Positions 33,027-42,043 of a DNA stretch of 64,000 nucleotides are shown here, piece after piece. A program made the translations under genes and the position numbers. The notes beneath the pieces were generated by a model. The model did no database searches. It saw only the letters and a program-made list of their open reading frames with translations, and was not told where the DNA came from. The DNA is from Streptomyces sp. NBC_00443 (GTDB taxonomy: Bacteria > Actinomycetota > Actinomycetes > Streptomycetales > Streptomycetaceae). Location of the stretch: NCBI RefSeq assembly GCF_036014175.1, contig NZ_CP107917.1:3906001-3970000 (forward strand). Reading direction: 5' to 3'. Within the stretch, counting starts at the first letter, position 1. The number at the start of each line of letters is the position of its first letter.

Positions 33027-33982
33027 TGTGCTCGCTCCCCCATCAGACCGGCCGCGCCCTGGGCAAGCATCTCCGAAGCGAGTTCGCGACCGAGCGCAAG
33101 CGCTTGGTCGTGCGTCTCGGGCACGGGACCGGTGGTGGACAGCTGCACCATACGAGTGCCGTCGGTCGTGCCGACGACGCCCCGCAGGCGCATTTCCTTG
33201 ACAATCTGCCCGTCGGCCAGAAGGTCGGCCAGCGCACCCACAGGTGCACTGCAACCGGCCTCCAGGGCGGCGAGCAGTGAGCGCTCGGCGGTCACGGCGA
33301 CCCGCGTGAACGGGTCGTCGAGTTCCCCGAGCGCGGCGATGAGGTCCGCGTTGTCCGCGGTGCACTCGATCGCCAGTGCCCCCTGGCCGGGGGCGGGCAA
33401 AACAGTGTCGACCGACAGGAAGTCGGTCACTTCGTCGATGCGGCCGATACGGCTCAGGCCGGCCGCGGCCAGCACCACCGCATCCAGCTCGCCGTCGCGC
33501 ACGTACCCGATCCGCGTGTCCACGTTCCCGCGGATCGCGACCGTCTCGATGTCCAGCCCGTGGCTGCGCGCATACGCGTTGAGCTGCGCCATCCGGCGCG
33601 GCGAACCCGTACCGATGCGCGCCCCGCGCGGCAGGTCGGTGAACTTCAGGGCGTCCCGCGCGACGATCACATCGCGGGGGTCCTCCCGCTCGGGAACGGC
33701 CGCGAGGGTCAGTTCCTCGGGCTGCGCGGTCGGCAGGTCCTTGAGGGAGTGCACCGCGAAGTCGACCTCGCCCTTGAGGAGAGCGTCGCGCAGGGCGGTG
33801 ACGAAGACGCCGGTGCCGCCGATCTGCGCGAGCGCCTCACGCGAGACATCGCCGTACGTGGTGATCTCGACGAGCTCGACGGGCCGTCCGGTCACCTGGC
33901 TCACGGCGTCCGCGACCTGCCCGGACTGGGCCATGGCGAGCCTGCTGCGCCTGGTGCCGAGCCGTAGTGCCTGCTGAGTCAT
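33023..33982 (-). CDS. hemC: Hydroxymethylbilane synthase (porphobilinogen deaminase)
   Basis: 319-residue enzyme that polymerises four porphobilinogens to hydroxymethylbilane. Diagnostic parts are the N-terminal RLGTRRSRLAMAQSGQVADA, VHSLKDLPT, and the cofactor-binding LEAGCSAPVGAL near residue 245, whose Cys carries the dipyrromethane. The start overlaps the hemA stop by four bases, and the stop overlaps the hemD start by four, so hemA-hemC-hemD are one translationally coupled unit. Confidence 0.97.
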   Translation of the reverse strand: MTQQALRLGTRRSRLAMAQSGQVADAVSQVTGRPVELVEITTYGDVSREALAQIGGTGVFVTALRDALLKGEVDFAVHSLKDLPTAQPEELTLAAVPEREDPRDVIVARDALKFTDLPRGARIGTGSPRRMAQLNAYARSHGLDIETVAIRGNVDTRIGYVRDGELDAVVLAAAGLSRIGRIDEVTDFLSVDTVLPAPGQGALAIECTADNADLIAALGELDDPFTRVAVTAERSLLAALEAGCSAPVGALADLLADGQIVKEMRLRGVVGTTDGTRMVQLSTTGPVPETHDQALALGRELASEMLAQGAAGLMGERAQ

Positions 33983-35724
33983 CGTGGGCCTCGGTCCTTC
34001 TCGGTGCTGTCCTCGGCGCGCGAGACGGAGGCCACCGTCTCCTGGTCGAGGTCGAACAGGGTCCTCAGGGCATCCGCGTACCCCGCGCCGCCCGGCTCTG
34101 CCGCGAGCTGCTTGACCCGCACGGTCGGCGCGTGCAGCAGCTTGTCGACCACGCGCTTGACGGTCTGCGTGATCTCCCCGCGGTGCTTGTCGTCGAGGCC
34201 GGGCAGCCGCCCCTCCAGCCGGGCGATCTCGCTCGCCACGACATCGGCGGCCATCGTGCGCAGCGCGACGACGGTGGGCGTGATGTGCGCGGCCCGCTGA
34301 GCCGCCCCGAAGGCCGCGACCTCATCGGCGACGATACGGCGGACCTGATCGACGTCGGCCGCCATCGGAGCGTCGGCGGAAGCTCCCGCCAGCGACTCGA
34401 TGTCGACCAGCCGCACCCCGGCCAGCCGGTGCACGGCGGCGTCGATGTCGCGCGGCATGGCGAGGTCCAGCAGGGCGAGCACCGGCGCGGGGCGGGACGT
34501 CTCGACGGCCGGTTCGGGCTTGCGGCGCTCGGGAATCCGGCCGACGGTGGCCACGGTCGCGGCGAGCGCGGTGATCAGCTCGGCGTCGGCCTCGGGGCTG
34601 CGCCGGGCGGCCTCACGGCGGTCGACGGCGCTGCCCGCGGCCCAGGCCGCGTGCTGCTCCAGGGTGGCCGCGTCCATACCGGCGACGGCGGCCTCCCCCA
34701 TGACAGAGAAACCTCCCTGCACGGAGCCGAGATCCAGCGGGCAGTCCTCGTCGGTGCCGACGCTGGTGGGCGGCAGCGGGGTCTGCCGTACGTCGATGGC
34801 GTCGGCGGCGCTCCTGGCGGCCGGCGCCGGGGCGGCCGTACGACCGCTGTCGCCGGCTTCCTCGAAGGCGACCGGCTGACCGGTACGGCCCTCCACGCCC
34901 GCGGCGATCTCCTCGGCCGTGAGGACGAGCCCGGTCGCGCCGGTGCAGGAGACGACGACATCGGCACGTGTCAGCTCGACCGGCACCGACTCCATCGGTA
35001 CCGCGCGGGCCGGCACGTCCGTACCCTCGGTCTCACCGAGGATCGTTGCGAGGCGCTCGGCGCGGTCGTAGGTGCGGTTGGCGACGACGATCTCGGCGAC
35101 ACCGGCACGCGCGAGCGTGGCGGCGGCAAGGGAGGACATCGAGCCGGCCCCGATGACCAGGGCCTTCCTGCCGCGGGCCCACGCCGTGACGTCCGTCCCG
35201 GCGGCGAGCTGCTCCAGGCCGAAGGTGACCAGGGACTGCCCGGCGCGGTCGATGCCGGTCTCGGTGTGGGCACGCTTGCCGACCCGCAGGGCCTGCTGGA
35301 ACAGGTCGTTCAGCAGCCGTCCGGCGCTGTGCAGCTCCTGCGCCTTGGCGAGGGAGTCCTTGATCTGCCCGAGGACCTGCCCTTCTCCGACGACCATGGA
35401 GTCGAGCCCGCAGGCCACGGAGAACAGATGGTGGACGGCCCGGTCCTCGTAGTGCACGTACAGATAGGGCGTGAGCTCTTCCAGCCCCACTCCGCTGTGC
35501 TGGGCGAGCAGCGTGGACAGCTCGGCGACACCGGCGTGGAACTTGTCCACGTCGGCGTACAGCTCGATGCGGTTGCAGGTGGCCAGCAGGGCTGCCTCGG
35601 TGGCCGGCTCGGCGGCGACGGTGTCCTGCAGCAGCTTGACCTGGGCGTCCGCGCTCAGCGCCGCCCGCTCCAGGACGCTGACCGGGGCGCTGCGGTGGCT
35701 GAGCCCTACGACGAGGAGACTCAT
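33979..35724 (-). CDS. hemA: Glutamyl-tRNA reductase
   Basis: 581-residue reductase that converts glutamyl-tRNA-Glu to glutamate-1-semialdehyde, the first committed heme step. The catalytic Cys50 is in ATCNRIELY; GEGQVLGQIKDSL and the Rossmann loop VIGAGSMSSLAA follow. Bacterial family members are usually about 420-460 residues; here a low-complexity insertion (from about 275, GRTAAPAPAARSAADAIDV) lies in the C-terminal half, as in other Streptomyces. The ATG overlaps the rex stop by four bases, so heme synthesis is under rex transcription. Confidence 0.96.
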   Translation of the reverse strand: MSLLVVGLSHRSAPVSVLERAALSADAQVKLLQDTVAAEPATEAALLATCNRIELYADVDKFHAGVAELSTLLAQHSGVGLEELTPYLYVHYEDRAVHHLFSVACGLDSMVVGEGQVLGQIKDSLAKAQELHSAGRLLNDLFQQALRVGKRAHTETGIDRAGQSLVTFGLEQLAAGTDVTAWARGRKALVIGAGSMSSLAAATLARAGVAEIVVANRTYDRAERLATILGETEGTDVPARAVPMESVPVELTRADVVVSCTGATGLVLTAEEIAAGVEGRTGQPVAFEEAGDSGRTAAPAPAARSAADAIDVRQTPLPPTSVGTDEDCPLDLGSVQGGFSVMGEAAVAGMDAATLEQHAAWAAGSAVDRREAARRSPEADAELITALAATVATVGRIPERRKPEPAVETSRPAPVLALLDLAMPRDIDAAVHRLAGVRLVDIESLAGASADAPMAADVDQVRRIVADEVAAFGAAQRAAHITPTVVALRTMAADVVASEIARLEGRLPGLDDKHRGEITQTVKRVVDKLLHAPTVRVKQLAAEPGGAGYADALRTLFDLDQETVASVSRAEDSTEKDRGPR

Positions 35725-36488
35725 GCCGGCATCACGGCGGGTACGTCCCCGTCGGGCCCCTGGTCGGTGGATCGGTCGGACTCGCGGGTGACGGCGGCCG
35801 GTCCGGCACCGTCGGCGTGAGCCTCCTCGCCGGCCTTGCGCTGCTCGTGGAAGGCGAGGATCTGCAGCTCGATGGAGAGGTCGACCTTGCGCACGTCGAC
35901 GCCGTCCGGGACGGTCAGCACCGTCGGCGCGAAGTTCAGGATGGAGGTCACCCCGGCGGCCACGAGCCGGTCGCAGACCGGCTGGGCGGCACCGGCGGGG
36001 GTGGCGATGACGCCGATCGACACGCCGTTGTCCTGGATGATCTTCTCCAGGTCGTCGGAGTGCTGCACGGGGATCCCGGCGACGGGCTTGCCGGCCATGG
36101 CCGGGTCGGCGTCGATGAGCGCGGCGACCCGGAAGCCACGGGAGGCGAAGCCGCCGTAGTTGGCGAGCGCGGCGCCGAGGTTACCGATACCGACGATCAC
36201 AACCGGCCAGTCCTGGGTGAGGCCCAGTTCGCGGGAGATCTGGTAGACGAGATACTCGACGTCGTAGCCGACACCGCGCGTTCCGTACGACCCGAGGTAC
36301 GAGAAGTCCTTGCGCAGCTTGGCGGAGTTGACCCCCGCCGCGGCCGCGAGCTCCTCGGAGGAGACCGTGGGTACCGAGCGCTCCGACAGTGCGGTCAGGG
36401 CGCGGAGGTACAGCGGAAGCCTGGCGACGGTGGCCTCGGGAATCCCTCGGCTACGGGTCGCCGGTCGGTGAGTTCGGCCAGTTGCCAC
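35721..36488 (-). CDS. rex: Redox-sensing transcriptional repressor Rex
   Basis: 255-residue NADH/NAD+ sensor. N-terminal winged helix (about 15-75: IPEATVARLPLYLRALTAL...LRKDFSYLGSYGTRGVGY) and an NADH-binding Rossmann domain (VVIVGIGNLGAALANYGGF) with a domain-swapped C-terminal helix (LQILAFHEQRK). GTG at 36488 (VATGRTHRPATRS) matches the known Streptomyces start. In S. coelicolor Rex represses cydABCD, nuoA-N and the rex-hem operon under low NADH; NADH releases it. The operator upstream (36563-36584) shows autoregulation, and the four-base overlap with hemA shows coupled expression. Confidence 0.97.
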   Translation of the reverse strand: MATGRTHRPATRSRGIPEATVARLPLYLRALTALSERSVPTVSSEELAAAAGVNSAKLRKDFSYLGSYGTRGVGYDVEYLVYQISRELGLTQDWPVVIVGIGNLGAALANYGGFASRGFRVAALIDADPAMAGKPVAGIPVQHSDDLEKIIQDNGVSIGVIATPAGAAQPVCDRLVAAGVTSILNFAPTVLTVPDGVDVRKVDLSIELQILAFHEQRKAGEEAHADGAGPAAVTRESDRSTDQGPDGDVPAVMPA

Positions 36489-36562
36489 GGTGCTCCTGCG
36501 GGTAGAGCGTGGGGGCAGGCGGTCACACGTACCTGGACCGCCCCGTCGAATGCAGGCTATGT

Positions 36563-36584
36563 CTTTGTGAACGCGTGCACAAAG
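36563..36584. promoter_or_regulatory. Rex operator (ROP site)
   Basis: CTTTGTGAACGCGTGCACAA at 36563-36582, then AG: a near-perfect palindrome matching the published ROP pattern TGTGAACNNNTTCACA with one mismatch (G for T in the right arm). It is about 75 bases upstream of the rex start, as expected for autoregulation of rex-hemACD. Confidence 0.92.
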
Positions 36585-36768
36585 ATGGTGTCCGATTTGC
36601 CCGCCCAACGTGACCGGGCTCACGCACGCCCGGCGCAGTGGTGTGGAACCGGCGCATACGCACCACCGTTCCTCAACTCTTGGGGGCAAAACCGCACACT
36701 CTCCTCAACGATCCCCGCCCCCGAGACCAACTCGCCGTCGATCCTAAGCCGTTTTCGGAATAGTTGTA

Positions 36769-37056
36769 CTACCCGGTCAGTGCTTTGCGGAGGCGATCCT
36801 CGTTCACGCGCCAGAACGTGTGCTGGGCGCCGTCGACGAGGACGACGGGGATCTGTTCCCAGTACTGGTCATGGAGTTGGGGGTCCTGGTTGATGTCCTT
36901 CAGCTCCCACGGAACCCCCAGCTCGGCACACACCTTCTCTACGGCGATCTGTGCGTCATCACACAGATGGCAATCGGGTTTGCCGATGAGGGTGACGAGC
37001 CGGTCCTGGGGTGTTCTGGCTGCGGCGCGACGAAAGAGGGGGCTCATGTCAGCCAT
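36769..37056 (-). CDS. Glutaredoxin-like protein
   Basis: 95-residue thioredoxin-fold protein of the glutaredoxin-2-like (YruB/DUF836-like) group. The redox motif is KPDCHLCDDA with Cys29 and Cys32, and IPVVLVDG is the cis-Pro region (Pro70). ATG at 37056 lies within a perfect hairpin; ATG at 37047 (MSPLFRR) would begin after it and is equally plausible, giving 92 residues. Divergent from an HAD hydrolase. Likely disulfide exchange with a small thiol such as mycothiol; partner unknown. Confidence 0.82.
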   Translation of the reverse strand: MADMSPLFRRAAARTPQDRLVTLIGKPDCHLCDDAQIAVEKVCAELGVPWELKDINQDPQLHDQYWEQIPVVLVDGAQHTFWRVNEDRLRKALTG

Positions 37057-37083
37057 TCTCGCGCGCCGACGCGCGAGAATGGC
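37052..37083. promoter_or_regulatory. Perfect 14-bp inverted repeat at the glutaredoxin start
   Basis: GCCATTCTCGCGCG (37052-37065) and CGCGCGAGAATGGC (37070-37083) are exact complements around a four-base loop. It covers the upstream candidate ATG (37056) of the glutaredoxin gene. It may be an operator between divergent genes or an RNA hairpin limiting translation. Confidence 0.7.
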
Positions 37084-37209
37084 GCGGACGCCGAACGGGT
37101 GCTGACGGGTCGCATCACCACGCTGTTTAACTACGCGGTCGCGGAGAGTTCACAACCTCCAAACCTCTCGACTCCGGAAGCACCGAACAAACTGGCTATG
37201 CTCACGGTC

Positions 37210-38130
37210 ATGGCCGCTCTTGGATGGCTCACTCCCCGTAGGCGTTCCGCCACGGCGCGGAGCGTGTTGGCTGGCGAGGCTTCGGCGGAGGCAGCGCGCA
37301 AGTCGTCGCAGGAAGCGACGGAGGTCTCCGACGTCGAGCCGGAGTTCCCGGTACTCGGCGACGAGCAGGCCGCCGCCTTCTTCGACCTGGACAACACCGT
37401 GATGCAAGGTGCTGCTCTCTTCCACTTCGGCCGGGGCCTGTACAAGCGGAAGTTCTTCGAGACACGCGACCTCGCCAGGTTCGCCTGGCAGCAGGCGTGG
37501 TTCCGGCTGGCGGGGGTCGAGGACCCGGAGCACATGCAGGACGCCCGCGACTCGGCACTGTCGATCGTGAAGGGCCACCGCGTCGCCGAGCTGACGTCGA
37601 TCGGCGAGGAGATCTACGACGAGTACATGGCCGAGCGCATCTGGCCGGGCACGCGCGCACTCGCCCAGGCGCATCTGGACGCGGGCCAGAAGGTGTGGCT
37701 CGTGACGGCCGCCCCGGTCGAGATCGCCCAGGTGATCTCCCGCCGCCTCGGCCTGACGGGCGCCCTCGGCACAGTGGCCGAATCAGTGGACGGCGTCTAC
37801 ACCGGCAAGCTGGTCGGCGAACCGCTGCACGGCCCGGCGAAGGCGGAGGCCGTCCGCGCCCTGGCCGCCGCGGAGGGCCTGGACCTCTCCCGCTGCGCGG
37901 CCTACAGCGACTCCCACAACGACATCCCGATGCTCTCCCTCGTCGGCCACCCCTACGCCATCAACCCCGACACCAAGCTCCGCAAGCACGCCCGCAAACT
38001 GGAGTGGCGCCTACGCGACTACCGCACCGGCCGAAAGGCCGCGAAGGTCGGCATCCCGGCGGCGGCGGGCGTGGGCGCGGTGGCCGGCGGCACGGCAGCG
38101 GCAATCGCATTGCACAGACGCCGGCGCTAG
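37210..38130 (+). CDS. HAD-IB family hydrolase (SerB-like)
   Basis: 306-residue phosphatase-like protein. Motif I is FFDLDNTVMQG (nucleophile Asp59, acid Asp61), motif II VTAAPVEI, Lys in HGPAKAEAV, and motif IV YSDSHNDIPML with two Asp. This matches the HAD-IB/SerB-CicA family. The C-terminus ends in a hydrophobic stretch and RRRR (about 280-306), so it may be membrane-linked. Start uncertain: ATG 37210 chosen, ATG 37198 is possible, and neither has a good SD. Next gene downstream is bldN after a 480-base gap. Confidence 0.85.
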   Translation: MAALGWLTPRRRSATARSVLAGEASAEAARKSSQEATEVSDVEPEFPVLGDEQAAAFFDLDNTVMQGAALFHFGRGLYKRKFFETRDLARFAWQQAWFRLAGVEDPEHMQDARDSALSIVKGHRVAELTSIGEEIYDEYMAERIWPGTRALAQAHLDAGQKVWLVTAAPVEIAQVISRRLGLTGALGTVAESVDGVYTGKLVGEPLHGPAKAEAVRALAAAEGLDLSRCAAYSDSHNDIPMLSLVGHPYAINPDTKLRKHARKLEWRLRDYRTGRKAAKVGIPAAAGVGAVAGGTAAAIALHRRRR

Positions 38131-38231
38131 CGCTCTTTCGCCTGGCTGTCTTTCGCCCGGCCGCCTTTCGACCGGCCCCGGCGCCAACGGTTTCGTCGTG
38201 GGCCGAGGACCCGTCAGGGGCACCTTTCTGC

Positions 38232-38284
38232 GCCGGTTCCAGGCATTCCAGCCCGTCCGGCGTTCGAGGAACGTTCAGGGGCGG
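38232..38284 (+). repeat. Dispersed intergenic repeat, copy 3 (truncated)
   Basis: Reads GGTTCCAGGCATTCCAGCCC then CGTCCGGCGTTCGAGGAACG. It matches the first block of copies 2 and 4, but the conserved core is shortened (GAGGAACGTTCAGG replaces GAGGACGAGGCCGTTCAGG), so this is a degraded or deleted copy. Confidence 0.7.
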
Positions 38285-38421
38285 CGAGTTGACCACGCCC
38301 GGGCGGCGAGCCAATCCGCACCCCCTACCCCCACAGCCCCCTGTCCAGTCCCCTTGGCTGCACACGGCCACAACACGCCCTGGAGTAAGCCGGAACACGG
38401 ACGAATTCGATCAACAATCGG

Positions 38422-38434
38422 TCACTCTCCGGCA
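38422..38434. promoter_or_regulatory. Candidate BldD box upstream of bldN
   Basis: TCACTCTCCGGCA matches the BldD consensus TNACNCWGNGTNA at seven of nine defined positions. BldD-c-di-GMP is known to repress bldN directly in S. coelicolor; the exact site is not recalled, so this assignment is inferred. Confidence 0.45.
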
Positions 38435-38611
38435 CTTGATAGGACGTCAATCGGTTACAGAAGAGACGCAATCGATGATTTGAGCAACTGGGCGTAGCAG
38501 TGCCTGCACGAAGCGTTATTCTCCTCAGACGCAATCCGGTACCCCTCCGTCGCTACGACGGGTGAACGGTCCCGTACTGCACGTGATGGAAGCTCTGCCT
38601 CTGGGAGTCCC

Positions 38612-39385
38612 GTGTACCCACACGTCGGGGTTGACGCCTCGGGCCTGGCTACGCTGCGCGCAACGGTCCACAACCTGTTGCGCGGCTTCGTCCCCACCGC
38701 GTACGCCGTCCCCGTCCTCGCCGTAACCACCGTGCCCGTAGGCCCGTGCTACGCGCTCGCCGACGGCAGCGCCGCCGTCGGCAGACGCGGACGCTCGGCC
38801 GGCGCAACAACCGCCCGCCGGCCGGCCGCGGACAGCGACAGCGCTCGAATGATGGATCTCGTGGAGCGCGCGCAGGCCGGCGAAGCCGACGCGTTCGGCC
38901 GCCTCTACGACCAGTACAGCGACACCGTCTATCGCTACATCTATTACCGGGTGGGAGGTAAGGCCACCGCCGAGGACCTCACGAGCGAGACCTTTCTGCG
39001 CGCACTTCGCAGGATCGGCACCTTCACCTGGCAGGGCCGGGACTTCGGCGCCTGGCTCGTCACCATCGCCCGCAACCTCGTCGCCGACCACTTCAAGTCC
39101 AGCCGCTTCCGGCTGGAGGTGACCACCGGCGAGATGCTCGACGCCAACGAGGTCGAGCGCTCCCCGGAGGACTCCGTCCTCGAGTCCCTTTCCAACGCCG
39201 CCCTCCTCGAGGCCGTACGACGCCTCAACCCGCAACAGCAGGAGTGCGTCACCCTCCGATTCCTCCAGGGCCTCTCCGTCGCCGAGACGGCCCGCGTCAT
39301 GGGCAAGAACGAGGGCGCCATCAAGACCCTCCAGTACCGCGCCGTGCGCACCCTCGCCCGGCTGCTCCCGGAAGACGCCCGCTGA
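38612..39385 (+). CDS. bldN: Developmental ECF sigma factor BldN (with pro-domain)
   Basis: 257-residue ECF sigma factor for aerial mycelium formation. A non-conserved N-terminal pro-region of about 86 residues (starting VYPHVGVDASGLATLRATV, GTG at 38612) is removed by proteolysis in S. coelicolor. Sigma domain 2: FGRLYDQYSDTVYRYIYYRV...ATAEDLTSETFLRALR (about 97-140); domain 4: RLNPQQQECVTLRFLQGLSVAETARVM (about 207-233). It directs the chaplin/rodlin genes, bldM and the downstream anti-sigma gene rsbN, which follows after 246 bases. Confidence 0.96.
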   Translation: MYPHVGVDASGLATLRATVHNLLRGFVPTAYAVPVLAVTTVPVGPCYALADGSAAVGRRGRSAGATTARRPAADSDSARMMDLVERAQAGEADAFGRLYDQYSDTVYRYIYYRVGGKATAEDLTSETFLRALRRIGTFTWQGRDFGAWLVTIARNLVADHFKSSRFRLEVTTGEMLDANEVERSPEDSVLESLSNAALLEAVRRLNPQQQECVTLRFLQGLSVAETARVMGKNEGAIKTLQYRAVRTLARLLPEDAR

Positions 39386-39472
39386 GCGGCCCTACCCAAC
39401 CAGCACACTCCGCTACCTTCAACTCACCCTCAGTGAAAGTCCGTTGACTTCGCGGCTCGTTCATCCTCCGTC

Positions 39473-39501
39473 CGTAACCCAAGTGCCAAGCCACTCGTTG
39501 T
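39473..39501 (+). promoter_or_regulatory. Sigma-BldN-type promoter of rsbN
   Basis: CGTAAC (39473-39478) and CGTTGT (39496-39501) are 17 bases apart. This matches the reported sigma-BldN consensus (CGTAAC, about 16 bases, CGTTGA), and rsbN is a known sigma-BldN target in Streptomyces, so BldN would feed its own inhibitor. Match seen directly; regulation inferred from S. coelicolor/venezuelae work. Confidence 0.8.
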
Positions 39502-39631
39502 GCGGGATGCAGGCTCCCTGTGGTCACTCTCTGGCCGACTCTGATCACTCGATCGTGTGGATTCGGTCAGGGCGTGCAACCCTCAGGACCCCCTGGGGAG
39601 TCGACCGTGATGACGAGAGGAGGTGCCGCCA

Positions 39632-40879
39632 GTGATCGCGAACGTATCGGCGCACCGGCGGGCGAACGCCTTCGCCCAGGCCCTGGAGGAGCTGACCGAC
39701 CGGGTCTCGGCGGCCGAGCAGGCCGAGCAGTGCGATGGATCGGCACCGGCACCGGCTGCTGCGGAACAGACCGAGCAAGGGCGCCTGTTGGCCCTCACCA
39801 CGAGTCTGGACGAGCTGCCCAAGCCAGTGCTCGACCCGGAGGTCAAGGTCGTCCAGCGGGCCCAGCTCGTGGCCGCGATGGAGGCCATGCTGCAAGAGGG
39901 CACCGCGCAGGGCGAGGCGAGTCCCGCCCTGCCCGAACAGCGTTCGCATCGTGCACGGGGCGCGCACCGGGCGTCCCCGCTGGGCAAGCTCCGGCCGCGT
40001 TCCCGGCTGGCCAAGGGCCTGACCGCGGGCGGGCTGAGCGTGGGAGTCGCCGCGGGAGCCTTCGGCGGAGTCGCGGCCGCGAGTTCCGAGGCCCTGCCCG
40101 GTGACTCTCTCTACGGCCTCAAGCGCGGCATGGAGGACTTCAAGCTCAACGTCCTGGCCGACGGAGACGACGAGCGCGGGCGAACATATCTCGACCAGGC
40201 CTCCACCCGGCTGAGCGAGGCCCGCAGGCTGATGGAGCGTGGCCGCGGCGGACAGCTCGACCACGAGTCGGTCGGCGAGGTCCGCCGTGCCCTGTCCGGC
40301 ATGCGCCACGACGCCTCGGAGGGGCACCGCCTGCTCCGTGAGGCGTACGAGCGCGACCCCGGATCCCTGGGGCCCATCCAGGCCCTCTCCGCCTTCTCAC
40401 GCTCGCACCGAGCGGCGTGGGGCGTCCTGCGCGAGCGGCTTCCCCTCCAGCTCGGGGACGTCAGTGACCAGGTGTCCTCGGTCTTCGACGCCATAGACGA
40501 AGAGGTCGCCCCGCTGCAGTCCCTCCTCCCGCCGACCCCGGCACAGGGCGGCGACGGAAAGCGGCAGGGCGGTTCCGGATCGGCATCCACAGGCACGTCC
40601 GGATCCGACCGGTCGGCCCGCCCCAGCGCGGGCGGCAGCGGCTCCTCCGACGGCAACCGGTCCAGCAGCCCCAGCAAGTCGGCCGAGGGCTCCACCGGCG
40701 AGGGCGAAGGCCTGCTCGGCGGAAACACCGGCGGCCTGCTCGACCCACCGAAGGACACCGGCAGCGCCGGCGCCTCACCGTCCACGTCCACCCCGAGCAC
40801 CGAACCCGCCGTCACCCTCCCACCCCTGCTCCCGGGCCTCCTGCCCGGCCTGGGCATCGACAGCGAGGACGCGAACTAG
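39632..40879 (+). CDS. rsbN: Anti-sigma factor RsbN (antagonist of BldN)
   Basis: 415-residue membrane anti-sigma factor. GTG at 39632 follows GAGAGGAGGT by eight bases. The N-terminal ~100 residues (VIANVSAHRRANAFAQALEEL) are cytoplasmic and bind BldN; one TM helix spans about 128-150 (GLSVGVAAGAFGGVAAA); a DUF5667-like helical domain follows (MEDFKLNVLADGDDERGRTY), then a long Ser/Gly/Pro-rich tail (about 300-415). RsbN is described as a BldN-specific antagonist with no zinc ASD motif. A very strong terminator follows. Confidence 0.92.
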   Translation: MIANVSAHRRANAFAQALEELTDRVSAAEQAEQCDGSAPAPAAAEQTEQGRLLALTTSLDELPKPVLDPEVKVVQRAQLVAAMEAMLQEGTAQGEASPALPEQRSHRARGAHRASPLGKLRPRSRLAKGLTAGGLSVGVAAGAFGGVAAASSEALPGDSLYGLKRGMEDFKLNVLADGDDERGRTYLDQASTRLSEARRLMERGRGGQLDHESVGEVRRALSGMRHDASEGHRLLREAYERDPGSLGPIQALSAFSRSHRAAWGVLRERLPLQLGDVSDQVSSVFDAIDEEVAPLQSLLPPTPAQGGDGKRQGGSGSASTGTSGSDRSARPSAGGSGSSDGNRSSSPSKSAEGSTGEGEGLLGGNTGGLLDPPKDTGSAGASPSTSTPSTEPAVTLPPLLPGLLPGLGIDSEDAN

Positions 40880-40898
40880 CAGCCGTAGAGCCACGACG

Positions 40899-40947
40899 TA
40901 CGTCGGCGGGGGCGCCCCTTCTCACGAGGGGCGCCCCCGCCGACGTA
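40899..40947. terminator. Strong bidirectional terminator after rsbN
   Basis: A perfect 21-bp stem: TACGTCGGCGGGGGCGCCCC at 40899-40918 plus T40919, pairing with 40927-40947 across a seven-base loop. It lies between the convergent rsbN and acyltransferase stops. Confidence 0.92.
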
Positions 40948-40976
40948 TCGGAAGAAGACCGATCACAAGACACCAC

Positions 40977-42029
<1,053 letters not shown>

Positions 42030-42043
42030 CGTTGATGCGCTCC

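Larger units (their letters stand above)
38131..38611. other. Long intergenic region upstream of bldN
   Basis: 481 bases without a gene. It has a truncated copy of the dispersed repeat (38232-38284), three degenerate 15-bp repeats based on CTTTCGCCCGGCC (about 38143-38188), and, from about 38400 on, an AT-rich segment typical of a complex Streptomyces developmental promoter, with a BldD-like box at 38422-38434. The bldN SD (GGGAG) lies just before GTG 38612. No RNA gene is seen. Confidence 0.7.
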
